From NCBI RefSeq assembly GCF_002257585.1, contig NZ_CP022743.1:558001-622000 (forward strand): 64,000 nt of DNA. The letters are read 5' to 3'. Origin of the DNA: Mucilaginibacter xinganensis. GTDB taxonomy: Bacteria > Bacteroidota > Bacteroidia > Sphingobacteriales > Sphingobacteriaceae. The notes beneath the pieces are model-generated. The model did not search any database, was not told where the DNA came from, and saw only the letters and a list, made by a program, of their open reading frames with translations. Shown here in pieces: positions 52,487-61,897 of the stretch; position 1 is the first letter of the stretch; every line of letters starts with the position of its first letter. Made by a program: the position numbers and the translations under genes.

Positions 52487-54262
52487 TTATTCCAATCCGA
52501 GCCGCTGCATTTGCCCGGGCAGGTCTTTTTCAGGGATAACCACCTGAACCAGCGTGGGTTTATTGGTTTTTGTTTTTAGTTTTTGAAGTACCGCCTCAAG
52601 CTCTTTTACTGTTTTTACGGTGTAGCCTTCGGCACCGAATGCTTTGGCCAGCGCCAGGTAGTCCCATTGCGGCAGGATATCAAAAGCATCAAACTTATGC
52701 TGCGGCCCCGGCTCGAACGCGGTAATGTCCACATACACCTGCTCAATGGCATATACGCCGTTGCTCATTACAAATATTACCGCATTAAGGTTGTTGCGGG
52801 CAAGGGTGGAGAGCGACTGGCAAACCATCATAAAACCACCGTCGCCGGCTACGGTCCAGGCGCGTTTGCCGCTGCCTAGCTGTGCTCCCGATGCGGCCCC
52901 TGTTTCATAGCCGATACACTGCCACGCTGCCGACGAGATAAAGCTGTTTTGCGACAAGCCATAAGCGTTGGTAGCGACATAAAGGGACGAGCTTACGCCG
53001 TAGGTCATCACAATATCCTTCAGCATGTGGTTATCGGTTAAAAACTTCATAGCGTGCTGAAAGAACCGGTTGTAAGTAATAACATCCGGCTGGTCATTCC
53101 ATTGGGGATCAGAATTGGAGAGCCAGGGTTCGGGATAAATGGGTTGGGCGGGGGCCACGGTTTTTAGCGGATAGCCTTTGGTGATTTTAAACAAATGCAG
53201 CAATGCTTCCATAAAATCCTTCATGGTAACATTCTCATAAATAAAATAGCCAGCCCTGATCTGTTGTGTGGTGGCCAGCACCATATCGGCATATTTGCTT
53301 TCAATAAAAATCAGGTAATCATCGGTAATAATGGTGCCAAGGGTAAGGAAACAATCGGCTGCGATTACCAGTTCGGTAACGCTTTGGATGGAAGCGGCAT
53401 CGCTATAGGTGCCAACAAATTTATCGCCCTTTTCGTCCAGCACGGTTTTGCCCAGGCTGGTGGTGGTGTAAAGAAAGCCGCTTGCATCAATAAGTTGCTG
53501 TAACAAGCCCGACAGGCCATGCCGCAGCACCTCTACCCCGGCAAATATCATTGGGTTTTTTGCCGCAGTAATTTGTGCCCAGGCCTGTGCAACTGCATTT
53601 TCAAGCGCCAGCGGATCGCTTTTTATAACCAGCGGCTTTAATGGCGTTTTTGACGGTTTGGGGCAAGGTTCGCCCCAAACCTCTTTGTAACAGGCAATAT
53701 AAACCGGTTTTTGATGGGTAATAGCGGCAATTAGTAAATTGTCTATTTTTTCGGCGGCACCAACCGATGAGCTGAGCGTTTCGGCGGCAACGGTAACGTG
53801 CGCATAAACTTCCTGGTCTGCAGCCAGGTTGCCGGTTGAGTGGTGGTAAAGTACATTGTACATGCTGCCTATATTGCGGGCGTCTGCCCCCGGGCAGGCG
53901 CTGATCACCACAACAGGGCTCAGCTCTACATACGCTCCGGCAATTGCATTAAGCGCGCTAAATGTGCTCACACCATACTGAAGGGATACGGCGGCGAGGC
54001 CGCGGGTGCGTCCGTAAGCATCGGCGGCGTAAGCCGCATCCAGCTCATTAATAGCTCCAATGGTTGTTATCCCATCGAAATATTCAAGGGCTTGGGTAAA
54101 ATGTTTAACATAGTCGCCGGGAATCTGGAATACTTCCGTAACATTTAACTGTTTAAGGCGGGTTAAAAGATAATCGGCAACGGTAAATGGCTGCGATTGT
54201 TTTTTATTGGAAACTTTGGCGTTGACAGGGCTTTCATGAAACCGCAGGTTTTGATTGGCCAT
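52487..54262 (-). CDS. ThDP-dependent 2-keto acid decarboxylase (IPDC/PDC-like)
   Basis: 591 residues: the PYR domain carries QIPGDYVKHF and the catalytic Glu in GAINELDAAYAADAYGR (about residue 75), the paired His in VLYHHSTGN (about 140), and the PP domain carries GDGGFMMVCQSLSTLARNNLNAVIF with the ThDP-Mg motif (GDG...NN) near 480. Glu, Asp and HH are the pyruvate/indolepyruvate decarboxylase set, not acetolactate synthase. An N-terminal extension of about 25 residues is unusual. Product would be an aldehyde; indolepyruvate, phenylpyruvate or branched-chain keto acids are all possible substrates. Confidence 0.92.
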   Translation of the reverse strand: MANQNLRFHESPVNAKVSNKKQSQPFTVADYLLTRLKQLNVTEVFQIPGDYVKHFTQALEYFDGITTIGAINELDAAYAADAYGRTRGLAAVSLQYGVSTFSALNAIAGAYVELSPVVVISACPGADARNIGSMYNVLYHHSTGNLAADQEVYAHVTVAAETLSSSVGAAEKIDNLLIAAITHQKPVYIACYKEVWGEPCPKPSKTPLKPLVIKSDPLALENAVAQAWAQITAAKNPMIFAGVEVLRHGLSGLLQQLIDASGFLYTTTSLGKTVLDEKGDKFVGTYSDAASIQSVTELVIAADCFLTLGTIITDDYLIFIESKYADMVLATTQQIRAGYFIYENVTMKDFMEALLHLFKITKGYPLKTVAPAQPIYPEPWLSNSDPQWNDQPDVITYNRFFQHAMKFLTDNHMLKDIVMTYGVSSSLYVATNAYGLSQNSFISSAAWQCIGYETGAASGAQLGSGKRAWTVAGDGGFMMVCQSLSTLARNNLNAVIFVMSNGVYAIEQVYVDITAFEPGPQHKFDAFDILPQWDYLALAKAFGAEGYTVKTVKELEAVLQKLKTKTNKPTLVQVVIPEKDLPGQMQRLGLE

Positions 54263-54353
54263 TATGATAAGGGTTATAGGTTAGTAGTAAAATCACCATA
54301 AAGCTATAACATTCTTTTCATTTTTAAAAGCAAAATTTCAACCGCTGTTTAAA

Positions 54354-55259
54354 TCAGTAATTAATATATTCCTCTTTAAAGGTGCCATCATCGTAAAAGT
54401 CAATCAAACCATAGCCGGGCGCGGTTTCGCGTTTATTACCTTCCCACCAGGCCCCGCTTACTGCGCCGTTGCAGATATAGGTTACGTTGTTGTAAACCAC
54501 CTTATCGCGCAGGTGAATGTGGCCGCTAAGGCAGAGCTTTACGTTGGAGTGTCTGTAAAATAAACTGATGATCCTGTTGGTATCGGTATGCATATCGCCA
54601 CCAAGGATTTCCCATTTGTTACTGCCCGCTTCAATATCATCAACCATTAGCGTAGCCGAAAGAACAGGGATGTGTGACAGCACGCAAACCGGCATTGTTT
54701 GGGGTGTTGCGCTCAGTTCCTGCTCCAGCCAGTTAAACTGTTCGTCGCCGAGCTTACCTATGTACCATGTGTTATCAAGGTCAAGGTGCACACTGTCCAG
54801 CATAATAAACTTCCATCCATTCGCGGTAAAGCTGTAATAGCGTGAGGCAAGCTGCAGCTGGTCCATCGCATATTTTTTGCCATAGATGGCCTGTCCTTTA
54901 TCGTCTTCGTTCCACCAGATATCATGGTTCCCCAGTACATAGTGCATTGGCAGGCTGCACTCCGATTTAAGCGTTGAGTGCCATAACCGCCATTGGGTAT
55001 TTATGGTATCCAGGTTCTCTTTGTTCATGTCGAACACCACATCGCCGCCATTTAATATAAAATCAACACCCTTTTGTTTTTGTACATGGTGCAGGCATTT
55101 TGCAAACCGGGCGGGCGCACTCCACTTATCCTTTAAGTGAATATCGGTAAGATGAGCAACGCGCAAAACCGGCTTACGGTCGGCGGGGCTGCTTTTAAAC
55201 GGCAGGGCGGGGATCAGTAACAGGCCGCCAAGATTTTTTAGGAGTAATCGTCTTTGCAT
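54354..55259 (-). CDS. Calcineurin-like metallophosphoesterase, exported
   Basis: 301 residues with an RR-containing start (MQRRLLLKNLGGLLLIPAL), compatible with a Tat or Sec signal. The metal ligands are in LTDIHLKDKW (Asp and His, about 40), FILNGGDVVFDM (Asp near 73), YVLGNHDIWW (Asn-His, near 107), HIPVLS and LSGHIHLRD (near 247). These make a periplasmic phosphodiesterase/nucleotidase of the CpdA-like class. It ends 90 bases before the divergently spaced decarboxylase start on the same strand; a shared transcript is possible. Confidence 0.88.
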   Translation of the reverse strand: MQRRLLLKNLGGLLLIPALPFKSSPADRKPVLRVAHLTDIHLKDKWSAPARFAKCLHHVQKQKGVDFILNGGDVVFDMNKENLDTINTQWRLWHSTLKSECSLPMHYVLGNHDIWWNEDDKGQAIYGKKYAMDQLQLASRYYSFTANGWKFIMLDSVHLDLDNTWYIGKLGDEQFNWLEQELSATPQTMPVCVLSHIPVLSATLMVDDIEAGSNKWEILGGDMHTDTNRIISLFYRHSNVKLCLSGHIHLRDKVVYNNVTYICNGAVSGAWWEGNKRETAPGYGLIDFYDDGTFKEEYINY

Positions 55260-55442
55260 AACAGGTGCGCTTGTAGGAATGCAAAATTAGCCATACAAAG
55301 TAAAATCAGCGTGAGATTAAGATGAATTAATGAAAAGCGTGGCAAACAAAGGCGTATTTTTTGAAATTTAACAAATCCATAATCCCAAATCCGGTGGCTT
55401 TATTTAAAACTTGCTGTATATTTACAGCTACCAGATGACACG

Positions 55443-56111
55443 ATGAACCCAACCCTTATCTCCCGAAAGTCATTAGCCGATGAGGTGGCGCGCCAGTTAC
55501 AGGAACGCATCCTTACGGGCCACTATCAATTAAATCAGAAATTGCCCGTTGAATCAGAATTGATGAAAGCCTTCGGTGTAGGCCGTTCAAGCATCAGGGA
55601 AGCCATAAAGATCCTGGCGAATTCCGGCTTTGTAAGGGTACAGCAGGGGATAGGCACTTTTGTTGAAGATAGTTCAGGCATCAATGAGCCGCTGGGCCAG
55701 CGGCTTAAAAGGGCGTCTTCCAAACACATTGACGAAGTACGCGAGATCCTGGAGATGAAAATGGCTGAAAAGGCTGCCATGAACCGAACCGGTAATGATA
55801 TTTCAAAACTGGAGCATTTTTTAAAAAAGCGTACGAAAGCAGCAAATGATAATTTAATTGAGGACTGTGTAGATGCGCATGTGAGTTTTTATGTTGCCCT
55901 TGCCGAGGCCTCCAAAAATGAGATCCTTGCCGACCTCTACAAACAATTTGCGACACAACTAAAAACCGACCTGTTGAAAACGCATCACGACACTTCGTTT
56001 TTTAAGGATGGGCCGGATAATCACCATAAATTATTGGATAGCATATTGCGCGAAGATCCCAAAATGGCCTGGTACTGGAGCGCCAAAATTACAGGTCAGA
56101 TCACTAAATAA
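55443..56111 (+). CDS. GntR/FadR-family transcriptional regulator
   Basis: 222 residues: winged HTH (LADEVARQLQERILTGHY...LPVESELMKAFGVGRSSIREAIKIL, 10-75) and an FCD-type helical ligand domain with likely metal/ligand His in DAHVSFYVALAE and a late DNHHKLLDSIL. These regulators respond to fatty acyl, sugar-acid or dicarboxylate metabolites. The gene is divergent from the metallophosphoesterase (183 bases) and convergent with recQ. The natural ligand cannot be told. Confidence 0.9.
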   Translation: MNPTLISRKSLADEVARQLQERILTGHYQLNQKLPVESELMKAFGVGRSSIREAIKILANSGFVRVQQGIGTFVEDSSGINEPLGQRLKRASSKHIDEVREILEMKMAEKAAMNRTGNDISKLEHFLKKRTKAANDNLIEDCVDAHVSFYVALAEASKNEILADLYKQFATQLKTDLLKTHHDTSFFKDGPDNHHKLLDSILREDPKMAWYWSAKITGQITK

Positions 56112-56135
56112 AAGCAGTATTATATTCGGGAGGCG

Positions 56136-58304
56136 CTAACTAATATCGCCGTTCTTCCGCATCCAGGCTATCACCGCTTTGATCTCGCCGTAGGAATATT
56201 CATCTCCCAAAACCTCTTTTATGGGTGCCAGCTTTCCGGCGCCATAACTTTCAACAACGTCTTTAATGGCGGGCATCTTTTGGGTGCTCACCAATTCAGT
56301 AACGTCCATTTCGCCTTTGTAAATATAAAAGCTTAAATGCCCTTCAATGGTGGTTGGAGCAAGCCCGCGCAAGGCTGCAATCTCGCTAATGGGCTTACCT
56401 GCCTTGTATAAGGTAAAGCTTTCCCTGGCGGTGTCTGATGACCGGGTTCCGGTTGTTTTAGCACCCGTTTTAGTTTTGCGCCCGCGGTTGGTTGCCTTGC
56501 TTTTTATTTTTGACGAGAGTCCATTTTTTTCGCAATAACTTTTTACCGGCAGCAGGAACTCGCGGCCATAGCGGGCTAGTTTAATATCGCCAAAGCCCGA
56601 GATCAGCCTCAGCTCATCCAAACTCTGGGGTAAGTAGGTAGCCATTTCCTGCAGGCTGGCGTCTGAAAGGATCACATACGGCGGCACGTTTTCATGCAGT
56701 GCAATATCGCGCCTGATGGCTTTCAGCTCAGTTATCAGTACGGCTTCAAAAGGCAGTGCTTCGGTTGCAGGATGCTGCTCTTCAACGGTTTCAGTTGCTA
56801 CCAGTTCCACTTTTTCCAGGCCCTTCAGCACGGCTTCGCTTTTTTGGGTGAGCTTTAAAACCGGGTACATATCATCGGTGACCTGCAAATAGCCCATCGC
56901 CGTTAGCTCACGCAGGTAGCGTTGCCAATCGGGTTTGCTGATATCGGCGCCAATTCCATAGGTTTTTAGCTGTTTATGCTCTTCGCGGATGTTCTGATTT
57001 TTTGACCCCCTTAAAAAATCAACTACATAAGCCGCTCCAAAGCGTTCTTTTAGCCGCACCACTGCCGAAAGTGCTTTTTGGGCAATCAGGGTCGCGTCAA
57101 ACCGGATAAATTCAGTCAAACAAAAATCGCATGACCCGCAGTTGGGCGGAAAATCTTCGTCAAAATATTTCAGTAAAAATTGCCGGCGGCAGGCATGCAA
57201 CTGGCAATAGGTCACCATATCATCCAGCTTTTTCAACATAATGCGGCTTTGGTCGGGGTTATCTTCCACCATGGCAAACTGCTTCAGCTTAACAGCATCG
57301 CCCGGCGAAAAAAGCAGCAGTGCATCTGAGGGTAAGCCATCCCTGCCGGCGCGGCCAGTTTCCTGATAATAGCCCTCAATGTTTTTGGGCAGGTCCATGT
57401 GCACTACATAGCGCACATTTGATTTGTTAATACCCATGCCAAAGGCAATGGTAGCCACAATAATCCGCACGTCATCGCGCAAAAAAGCTTCCTGGGTGCG
57501 GGCCTTAACTTCATTTGGTAAACCTGCATGATAAGCATCTGCTAAAAAGCCCTCCTCTTTTAAGTCGGCGGCCAGGCTTTCGGTTGATTTACGCGACAAA
57601 CAATAAATAATGCCTGATTCGTCGCGGCGGTCATTCAAAAAAGCAAGCAGCTGATTAAAGCTGTTTCTTTTAGGGGTAACCCTATACGTTATATTCTCGC
57701 GGTTAAACGACGAGATGAATACTTCGGGGTTTTTAAGATTTAATTTTTCGAGAATATCCTTTTTGGTAAGCTTATCGGCTGTAGCGGTAAGCGCAATAAC
57801 CGGCACCTTCGGGAATTCGGTTTTTAAACCGGCCAGCATCAGGTATTCCGGCCTGAAATCATGCCCCCAATGCGAGATGCAATGTGCCTCGTCAATAGCG
57901 ATCAATGCAACAGGCAGGGTCTTCAAAAAATCCATCAGCTTGCTCTCTTTACCGAACAAACGCTCGGGGGCAAGGTACAGCAGCTTTAGCTGGTTGTTTT
58001 TAAGGCGGGTGCTGATGTCTATTTGCTCCTGTGTGGATTGGCTTGAATTAATAAACGCTGCCGGAATGCCGTTAACATTAAGCGCATCAACCTGGTCTTT
58101 CATCAGCGCAATAAGCGGCGAAATCACAATGGTGAGGCCGTTAAGCAGCACGGCGGGCAACTGGTAACATAAGGATTTGCCGCCGCCGGTGGGCATCAGC
58201 GTAAGTACATCCTTTTTATCTAAAATATGTTGTATGATCTCCTCCTGCCGGTGCCTGAAGGCACTGTATCCAAAATATTTTTGCAGTGCCTGTATGGGGG
58301 TCAT
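56136..58304 (-). CDS. recQ: ATP-dependent DNA helicase RecQ
   Basis: 722 residues: helicase lobes (1-340) with Walker A TPGGGKSLCYQLPA-type TGGGKSLCYQLPAV (about 40), DEAHCISHWGHDFRPEY (about 140), IVATIAFGMGINKSNVR and QETGRAGRDG; zinc-binding RQC with four Cys (CRRQFL, CGSCDFC) near 375-395; winged helix; HRDC (about 530-590); and a C-terminal HTH_40-type segment (TLYKAGKPISEIAALRGLAPTTIEGHL). It unwinds recombination and replication intermediates. The extra C-terminal domain fits the longer Bacteroidota/Gram-positive form. Confidence 0.95.
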   Translation of the reverse strand: MTPIQALQKYFGYSAFRHRQEEIIQHILDKKDVLTLMPTGGGKSLCYQLPAVLLNGLTIVISPLIALMKDQVDALNVNGIPAAFINSSQSTQEQIDISTRLKNNQLKLLYLAPERLFGKESKLMDFLKTLPVALIAIDEAHCISHWGHDFRPEYLMLAGLKTEFPKVPVIALTATADKLTKKDILEKLNLKNPEVFISSFNRENITYRVTPKRNSFNQLLAFLNDRRDESGIIYCLSRKSTESLAADLKEEGFLADAYHAGLPNEVKARTQEAFLRDDVRIIVATIAFGMGINKSNVRYVVHMDLPKNIEGYYQETGRAGRDGLPSDALLLFSPGDAVKLKQFAMVEDNPDQSRIMLKKLDDMVTYCQLHACRRQFLLKYFDEDFPPNCGSCDFCLTEFIRFDATLIAQKALSAVVRLKERFGAAYVVDFLRGSKNQNIREEHKQLKTYGIGADISKPDWQRYLRELTAMGYLQVTDDMYPVLKLTQKSEAVLKGLEKVELVATETVEEQHPATEALPFEAVLITELKAIRRDIALHENVPPYVILSDASLQEMATYLPQSLDELRLISGFGDIKLARYGREFLLPVKSYCEKNGLSSKIKSKATNRGRKTKTGAKTTGTRSSDTARESFTLYKAGKPISEIAALRGLAPTTIEGHLSFYIYKGEMDVTELVSTQKMPAIKDVVESYGAGKLAPIKEVLGDEYSYGEIKAVIAWMRKNGDIS

Positions 58305-58507
58305 TGTGCTGTTTAGATTTTAAATATGCGGATGTGTATGGTTGCAAATATGCTAATTTTTTTGGCATTAAAAAACGCGGCGGGCACTAAAAAGCTGAAA
58401 TTAATTGCCGTTGCTTTTAAGTTAGCAGCGAAGTTATTCCCTGCAAAGCTGCAATTTCCCATTATTCAGTTTTTAATTTTATATTAGCCTGTACTTAATC
58501 TTCATCC

Positions 58508-61012
58508 ATGATAAAAAAGCTACTTCTGCCGTTAATATTACTTGGCATTTGCTGTTCAGCCTTTTCGCAGGCAATCCAATCTCCCGAAAAATTTTTAGGT
58601 TACAAGCCGGGCGAGCAGTTTACCCCGCATTATAAAATTGTTGAATACTTTAAATATATAGCCGGGGCATCAAAAAATACAAAGCTGGTGCAGTACGGCT
58701 CGACTAACGAGGGCAGGCCGCTTTTGGCCATGTTTATCGCGTCTGACGAGAACATCGGCCGGCTGGAAGAGATCCGCCAAAATAACTTAAAACTTGCAGG
58801 CCTTGACAAAGGGGCATCAGCCGCAGCCAGCCAGCCGGTAATATGCTGGCTGAGTTACAATGTGCATGGCAACGAGCCAGCCTCTTCCGAAGCGGCCATG
58901 TGGACATTGTACGACATGGTAGACCCGGCAAACACGCGCACGCAGCCCTGGCTAAAAAATACAGTAGTGGTTATTGACCCCTGCTTAAACCCCGACGGGC
59001 GCGACCGCTATGTGAACTTTTACAATTCGGTTAAAGGCGAAAAGCCCGACGCCAACCCCTTTTCGCGCGAACATGCCGAGCCATGGCCGGGCGGCAGGAT
59101 CAACCACTATTACTTCGACTTAAACCGCGACTGGGCGTGGCAAACGCAAAAAGAAACGCAGGCCCGGGTAGCTTTATTTAACCAATGGTTGCCCGAAGTG
59201 CATGTTGATTACCATGAGCAAGGCTATAATTCACCCTATTACTTTGCCCCTGCGGCAGAACCTTTCCACAAGGTGATTACCCCATGGCAGCGCGAAATGC
59301 AAATTACCATTGGTAAAAACAATGCCAAATATTTTGATCAAAACGGTTGGCTGTATTTTACCAAGCAGGAGTTTGACCTGCTTTACCCCTCATACGGCGA
59401 TACTTACCCTATTTATAACGGCTCTATCGGCATGACGTACGAGCAGGGCGGCATTAGTGCCGGCTTGGCGGTGCTTACCCGCAGCGGCGATACCCTTACC
59501 CTGGTTCAGCGTGTTGCCCACCACCACTCTACCAGCTTAAGCACGGTTGAAACAGCTTCGGCTTATTCACAAAAACTACTGGATGAGTTTAAAAAGTTTT
59601 ATGATAACAGCCGTGCCAACCCTCCGGGCGAGTACAAAACGTATATTATTGAAAATGATAACATTGATAAAGTAAATGCATTGGCCAAACTGCTGGACAG
59701 AAATGGCATTAAATACGGGTTCGGGTTAAAAAGCAATGTAACGGGGTATAACTATACCAGCAATAAAACAGAGCAATATACCATTAACCCTAATGACATG
59801 GTAATAAATGCTTACCAGTCAAAATCAGTGTTGCTGAATGTGTTGCTGGAGCCCAAAACCTTTGTGGCCGATTCAAACACGTATGATATTACCGCATGGT
59901 CGTTACCTTACGTTTACGGATTAAAAGCGCTGGCCGTAAAAGAATCGTTAAAACCGGCCACCGCAACCTTTAGTACGGCAAAACCACAGGTGCTGGTTAA
60001 CACACATGCTTATGCTTATGTATCAAACTGGCAATCTGTTAACGATGTGAAGTTTTTAGCTGCGTTGCTGAAAAGCGGCATCAAGGTGCGCTACTCAGAA
60101 AAGCCTTTCCAGGCAGGCGGCAAACAATTTGCAGCAGGATCCTTGCTGATTACCAGGGCGGGGAACGACCGGGATGATTTTGACGGGACAGTTTCGCGGA
60201 TAGCTACTGAACTGAACCAGGACCTTACGCCCCTTGCATCGGGCTTTGTTGAAAAAGGGTACGACCTTGGGTCAGATCATATCAGGTATATCCGCCAGCC
60301 GCGCGTAATGCTTGCCGCCGGCGATGATGTAAATGCAGAGGCCATGGGCGAAGTGCGCTACTTTTTTGAGCAGCAGATAGGTTATCCCATTACGCTGGTG
60401 CGCTACCGGGATTTAAGCCGGGCAAGGCTTGCCGACTTTGATGTTGCCATATTTACTGACGGGGATTATGATGGATTTCCGTCTGATAAACTGACCAGCT
60501 GGATCCAGGATGGCGGTAAGCTGATCGCTATCCAGAATGCGGTAGCGCAACTGGTTGATAAAAAAGGCTTTTTGTTAAAGAAAAAGGAAGAGAAGAAGGA
60601 TGATAAGGCCGATACCAAAAATAAAGAATTACCGATATTGTTATACGACAGCCGCGACAGGGATGCGCTGCGATCAAGTGTGCCGGGTGCCATTTATAAA
60701 ATCAACCTCGATAACACACATCCGCTTGGGTTTGGCCTCTCCACCAGCTACTATGCGATAAAACTGAGCGACGATATTTATGATTTTTTGGGTGATGATG
60801 GCTGGAATGTTGGCACCGTTAAAAAAGACGGGCTGGTGTCGGGCTTTGTTGGGCAAAAAAGTAAAGAAAAGATTAAGGACGGCCTGCTGCTGGGTGTACA
60901 GTCAATGGGCCGGGGTTCGGTAATATACATGGTTGATGACCCTATCTTCCGCACGTTTTGGGAGAACGGAAAGCTGTTATTCAGCAACGCTGTGTTTATG
61001 GTAGGGCAATAA
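58508..61012 (+). CDS. M14-family zinc carboxypeptidase-like protein, secreted
   Basis: 834 residues with a signal peptide ending AFSQ (about 21). The metallopeptidase domain has STNEGRPLLAMF, the zinc HxxE at His120/Glu123 (YNVHGNEPASSE), NPDGRDRYVNFYN, and a second zinc His in LPEVHVDYHEQG (about 230), with substrate-binding Arg and Tyr residues around. A long C-terminal part (about 400-834) resembles a class I glutamine amidotransferase-like fold (LASGFVEKGYDLGSDHI), often seen in this family. It probably degrades peptides or wall material in the periplasm. Confidence 0.88.
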   Translation: MIKKLLLPLILLGICCSAFSQAIQSPEKFLGYKPGEQFTPHYKIVEYFKYIAGASKNTKLVQYGSTNEGRPLLAMFIASDENIGRLEEIRQNNLKLAGLDKGASAAASQPVICWLSYNVHGNEPASSEAAMWTLYDMVDPANTRTQPWLKNTVVVIDPCLNPDGRDRYVNFYNSVKGEKPDANPFSREHAEPWPGGRINHYYFDLNRDWAWQTQKETQARVALFNQWLPEVHVDYHEQGYNSPYYFAPAAEPFHKVITPWQREMQITIGKNNAKYFDQNGWLYFTKQEFDLLYPSYGDTYPIYNGSIGMTYEQGGISAGLAVLTRSGDTLTLVQRVAHHHSTSLSTVETASAYSQKLLDEFKKFYDNSRANPPGEYKTYIIENDNIDKVNALAKLLDRNGIKYGFGLKSNVTGYNYTSNKTEQYTINPNDMVINAYQSKSVLLNVLLEPKTFVADSNTYDITAWSLPYVYGLKALAVKESLKPATATFSTAKPQVLVNTHAYAYVSNWQSVNDVKFLAALLKSGIKVRYSEKPFQAGGKQFAAGSLLITRAGNDRDDFDGTVSRIATELNQDLTPLASGFVEKGYDLGSDHIRYIRQPRVMLAAGDDVNAEAMGEVRYFFEQQIGYPITLVRYRDLSRARLADFDVAIFTDGDYDGFPSDKLTSWIQDGGKLIAIQNAVAQLVDKKGFLLKKKEEKKDDKADTKNKELPILLYDSRDRDALRSSVPGAIYKINLDNTHPLGFGLSTSYYAIKLSDDIYDFLGDDGWNVGTVKKDGLVSGFVGQKSKEKIKDGLLLGVQSMGRGSVIYMVDDPIFRTFWENGKLLFSNAVFMVGQ

Positions 61013-61030
61013 AGGAAGTTTGTAGTTAGC

Positions 61031-61070
61031 AGTTGGCAGTGGTTTTCGGACTACCTAATTACTGCCAACT
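61031..61070. terminator. Bidirectional hairpin between M14 peptidase and sigma factor
   Basis: AGTTGGCAGT / ACTGCCAACT form a perfect 10-bp stem with a 20-base loop between the convergent genes ending at 61012 and 61090. T-rich tracts are weak on both sides. Confidence 0.6.
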
Positions 61071-61089
61071 GACAACTCAACTTTTGCCG

Positions 61090-61635
61090 CTAATATTTAA
61101 TGATGAGTATCTGTCTTAGTTTTTCGAGGGCAATGCTCATTTGGCGTTCAACAGTTTTTGGGGAGATGCTGAGCTTGTCGGCAATTTCCCTGTATTTCAT
61201 ATCGCTGAAACGGCTCAGTATAAAAATTTCACGGCATTTTTCAGGCAGGCTGTTTATGGCGTCGTTTATCTGGCCGGCAAGTTCCTTTTCTTCGTAGTTG
61301 GTTTCAACCGTGCGGTAAAACTCATCCAAAAGGTTATTCTTCTCCAGGTAATTAACATACAGGTTTTCAATTTTGCGGCGCTTCAGGTAGTTAAGGCTGC
61401 GGTTTTGTACCATTTTAAAAAGATAAGAACTTACCGATGTTGAAAAGGCTACTTCGTGGCCTTTTTCCCATAAGTGAGCAAATACGCCGGCGGTAATTTC
61501 TTCAGCAGCCTGCCGGTCATTTACAAAGCGGTTGGCAAAAAGGGTAAGTCTTTCATAATAAAGTTTAAATAAAACTTCAAATGCTTTTGCATCCCCCTGG
61601 TTAAGCCTTGTAATTACTATGTTGCTGTCCGGCAT
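61090..61635 (-). CDS. ECF RNA polymerase sigma factor (Bacteroidetes expansion family)
   Basis: 181 residues with region 2 (LYYERLTLFANRFVNDRQAAEEITAGVFAHLWEKG, 25-60) and region 4 (LPEKCREIFILSRFSDMKYREIADKLSISPKTVERQMSIAL, about 130-170). It would be controlled by the divergently encoded FecR-type anti-sigma factor and direct expression of uptake genes such as the SusC-like receptor. Typical for Bacteroidota sigma/anti-sigma pairs. Confidence 0.93.
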   Translation of the reverse strand: MPDSNIVITRLNQGDAKAFEVLFKLYYERLTLFANRFVNDRQAAEEITAGVFAHLWEKGHEVAFSTSVSSYLFKMVQNRSLNYLKRRKIENLYVNYLEKNNLLDEFYRTVETNYEEKELAGQINDAINSLPEKCREIFILSRFSDMKYREIADKLSISPKTVERQMSIALEKLRQILIIKY

Positions 61636-61897
61636 TTTTGTTAGTTTTCAATCAAATAGCAATACTTTTGAAAATTTTTTAACAAGTTAGGTAAAAAAGG
61701 CATAAAGTTTCAAATATTATATGGAATTGACGGTAATTTAATATCGCATTGTGTAATTTTTAAGATGCATAGCAATTGTGCGCATGAAAATGAATGGGGG
61801 GAGTAACAAGACAGGTTGATTTTTATCTCCAAAAAATATTTTCTCTTTCCTTTTGGGGGTAAAGGCTTTTCAAATTGTCTTGCTGATAATTGGAATA

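Noticed and set aside
61853..61897. Upstream start for the FecR protein adding 15 hydrophobic residues
   Set aside because: The ATG at 61898 gives the normal FecR N-terminus; the extension is AT-rich leader sequence and would add a spurious membrane segment before the anti-sigma domain.
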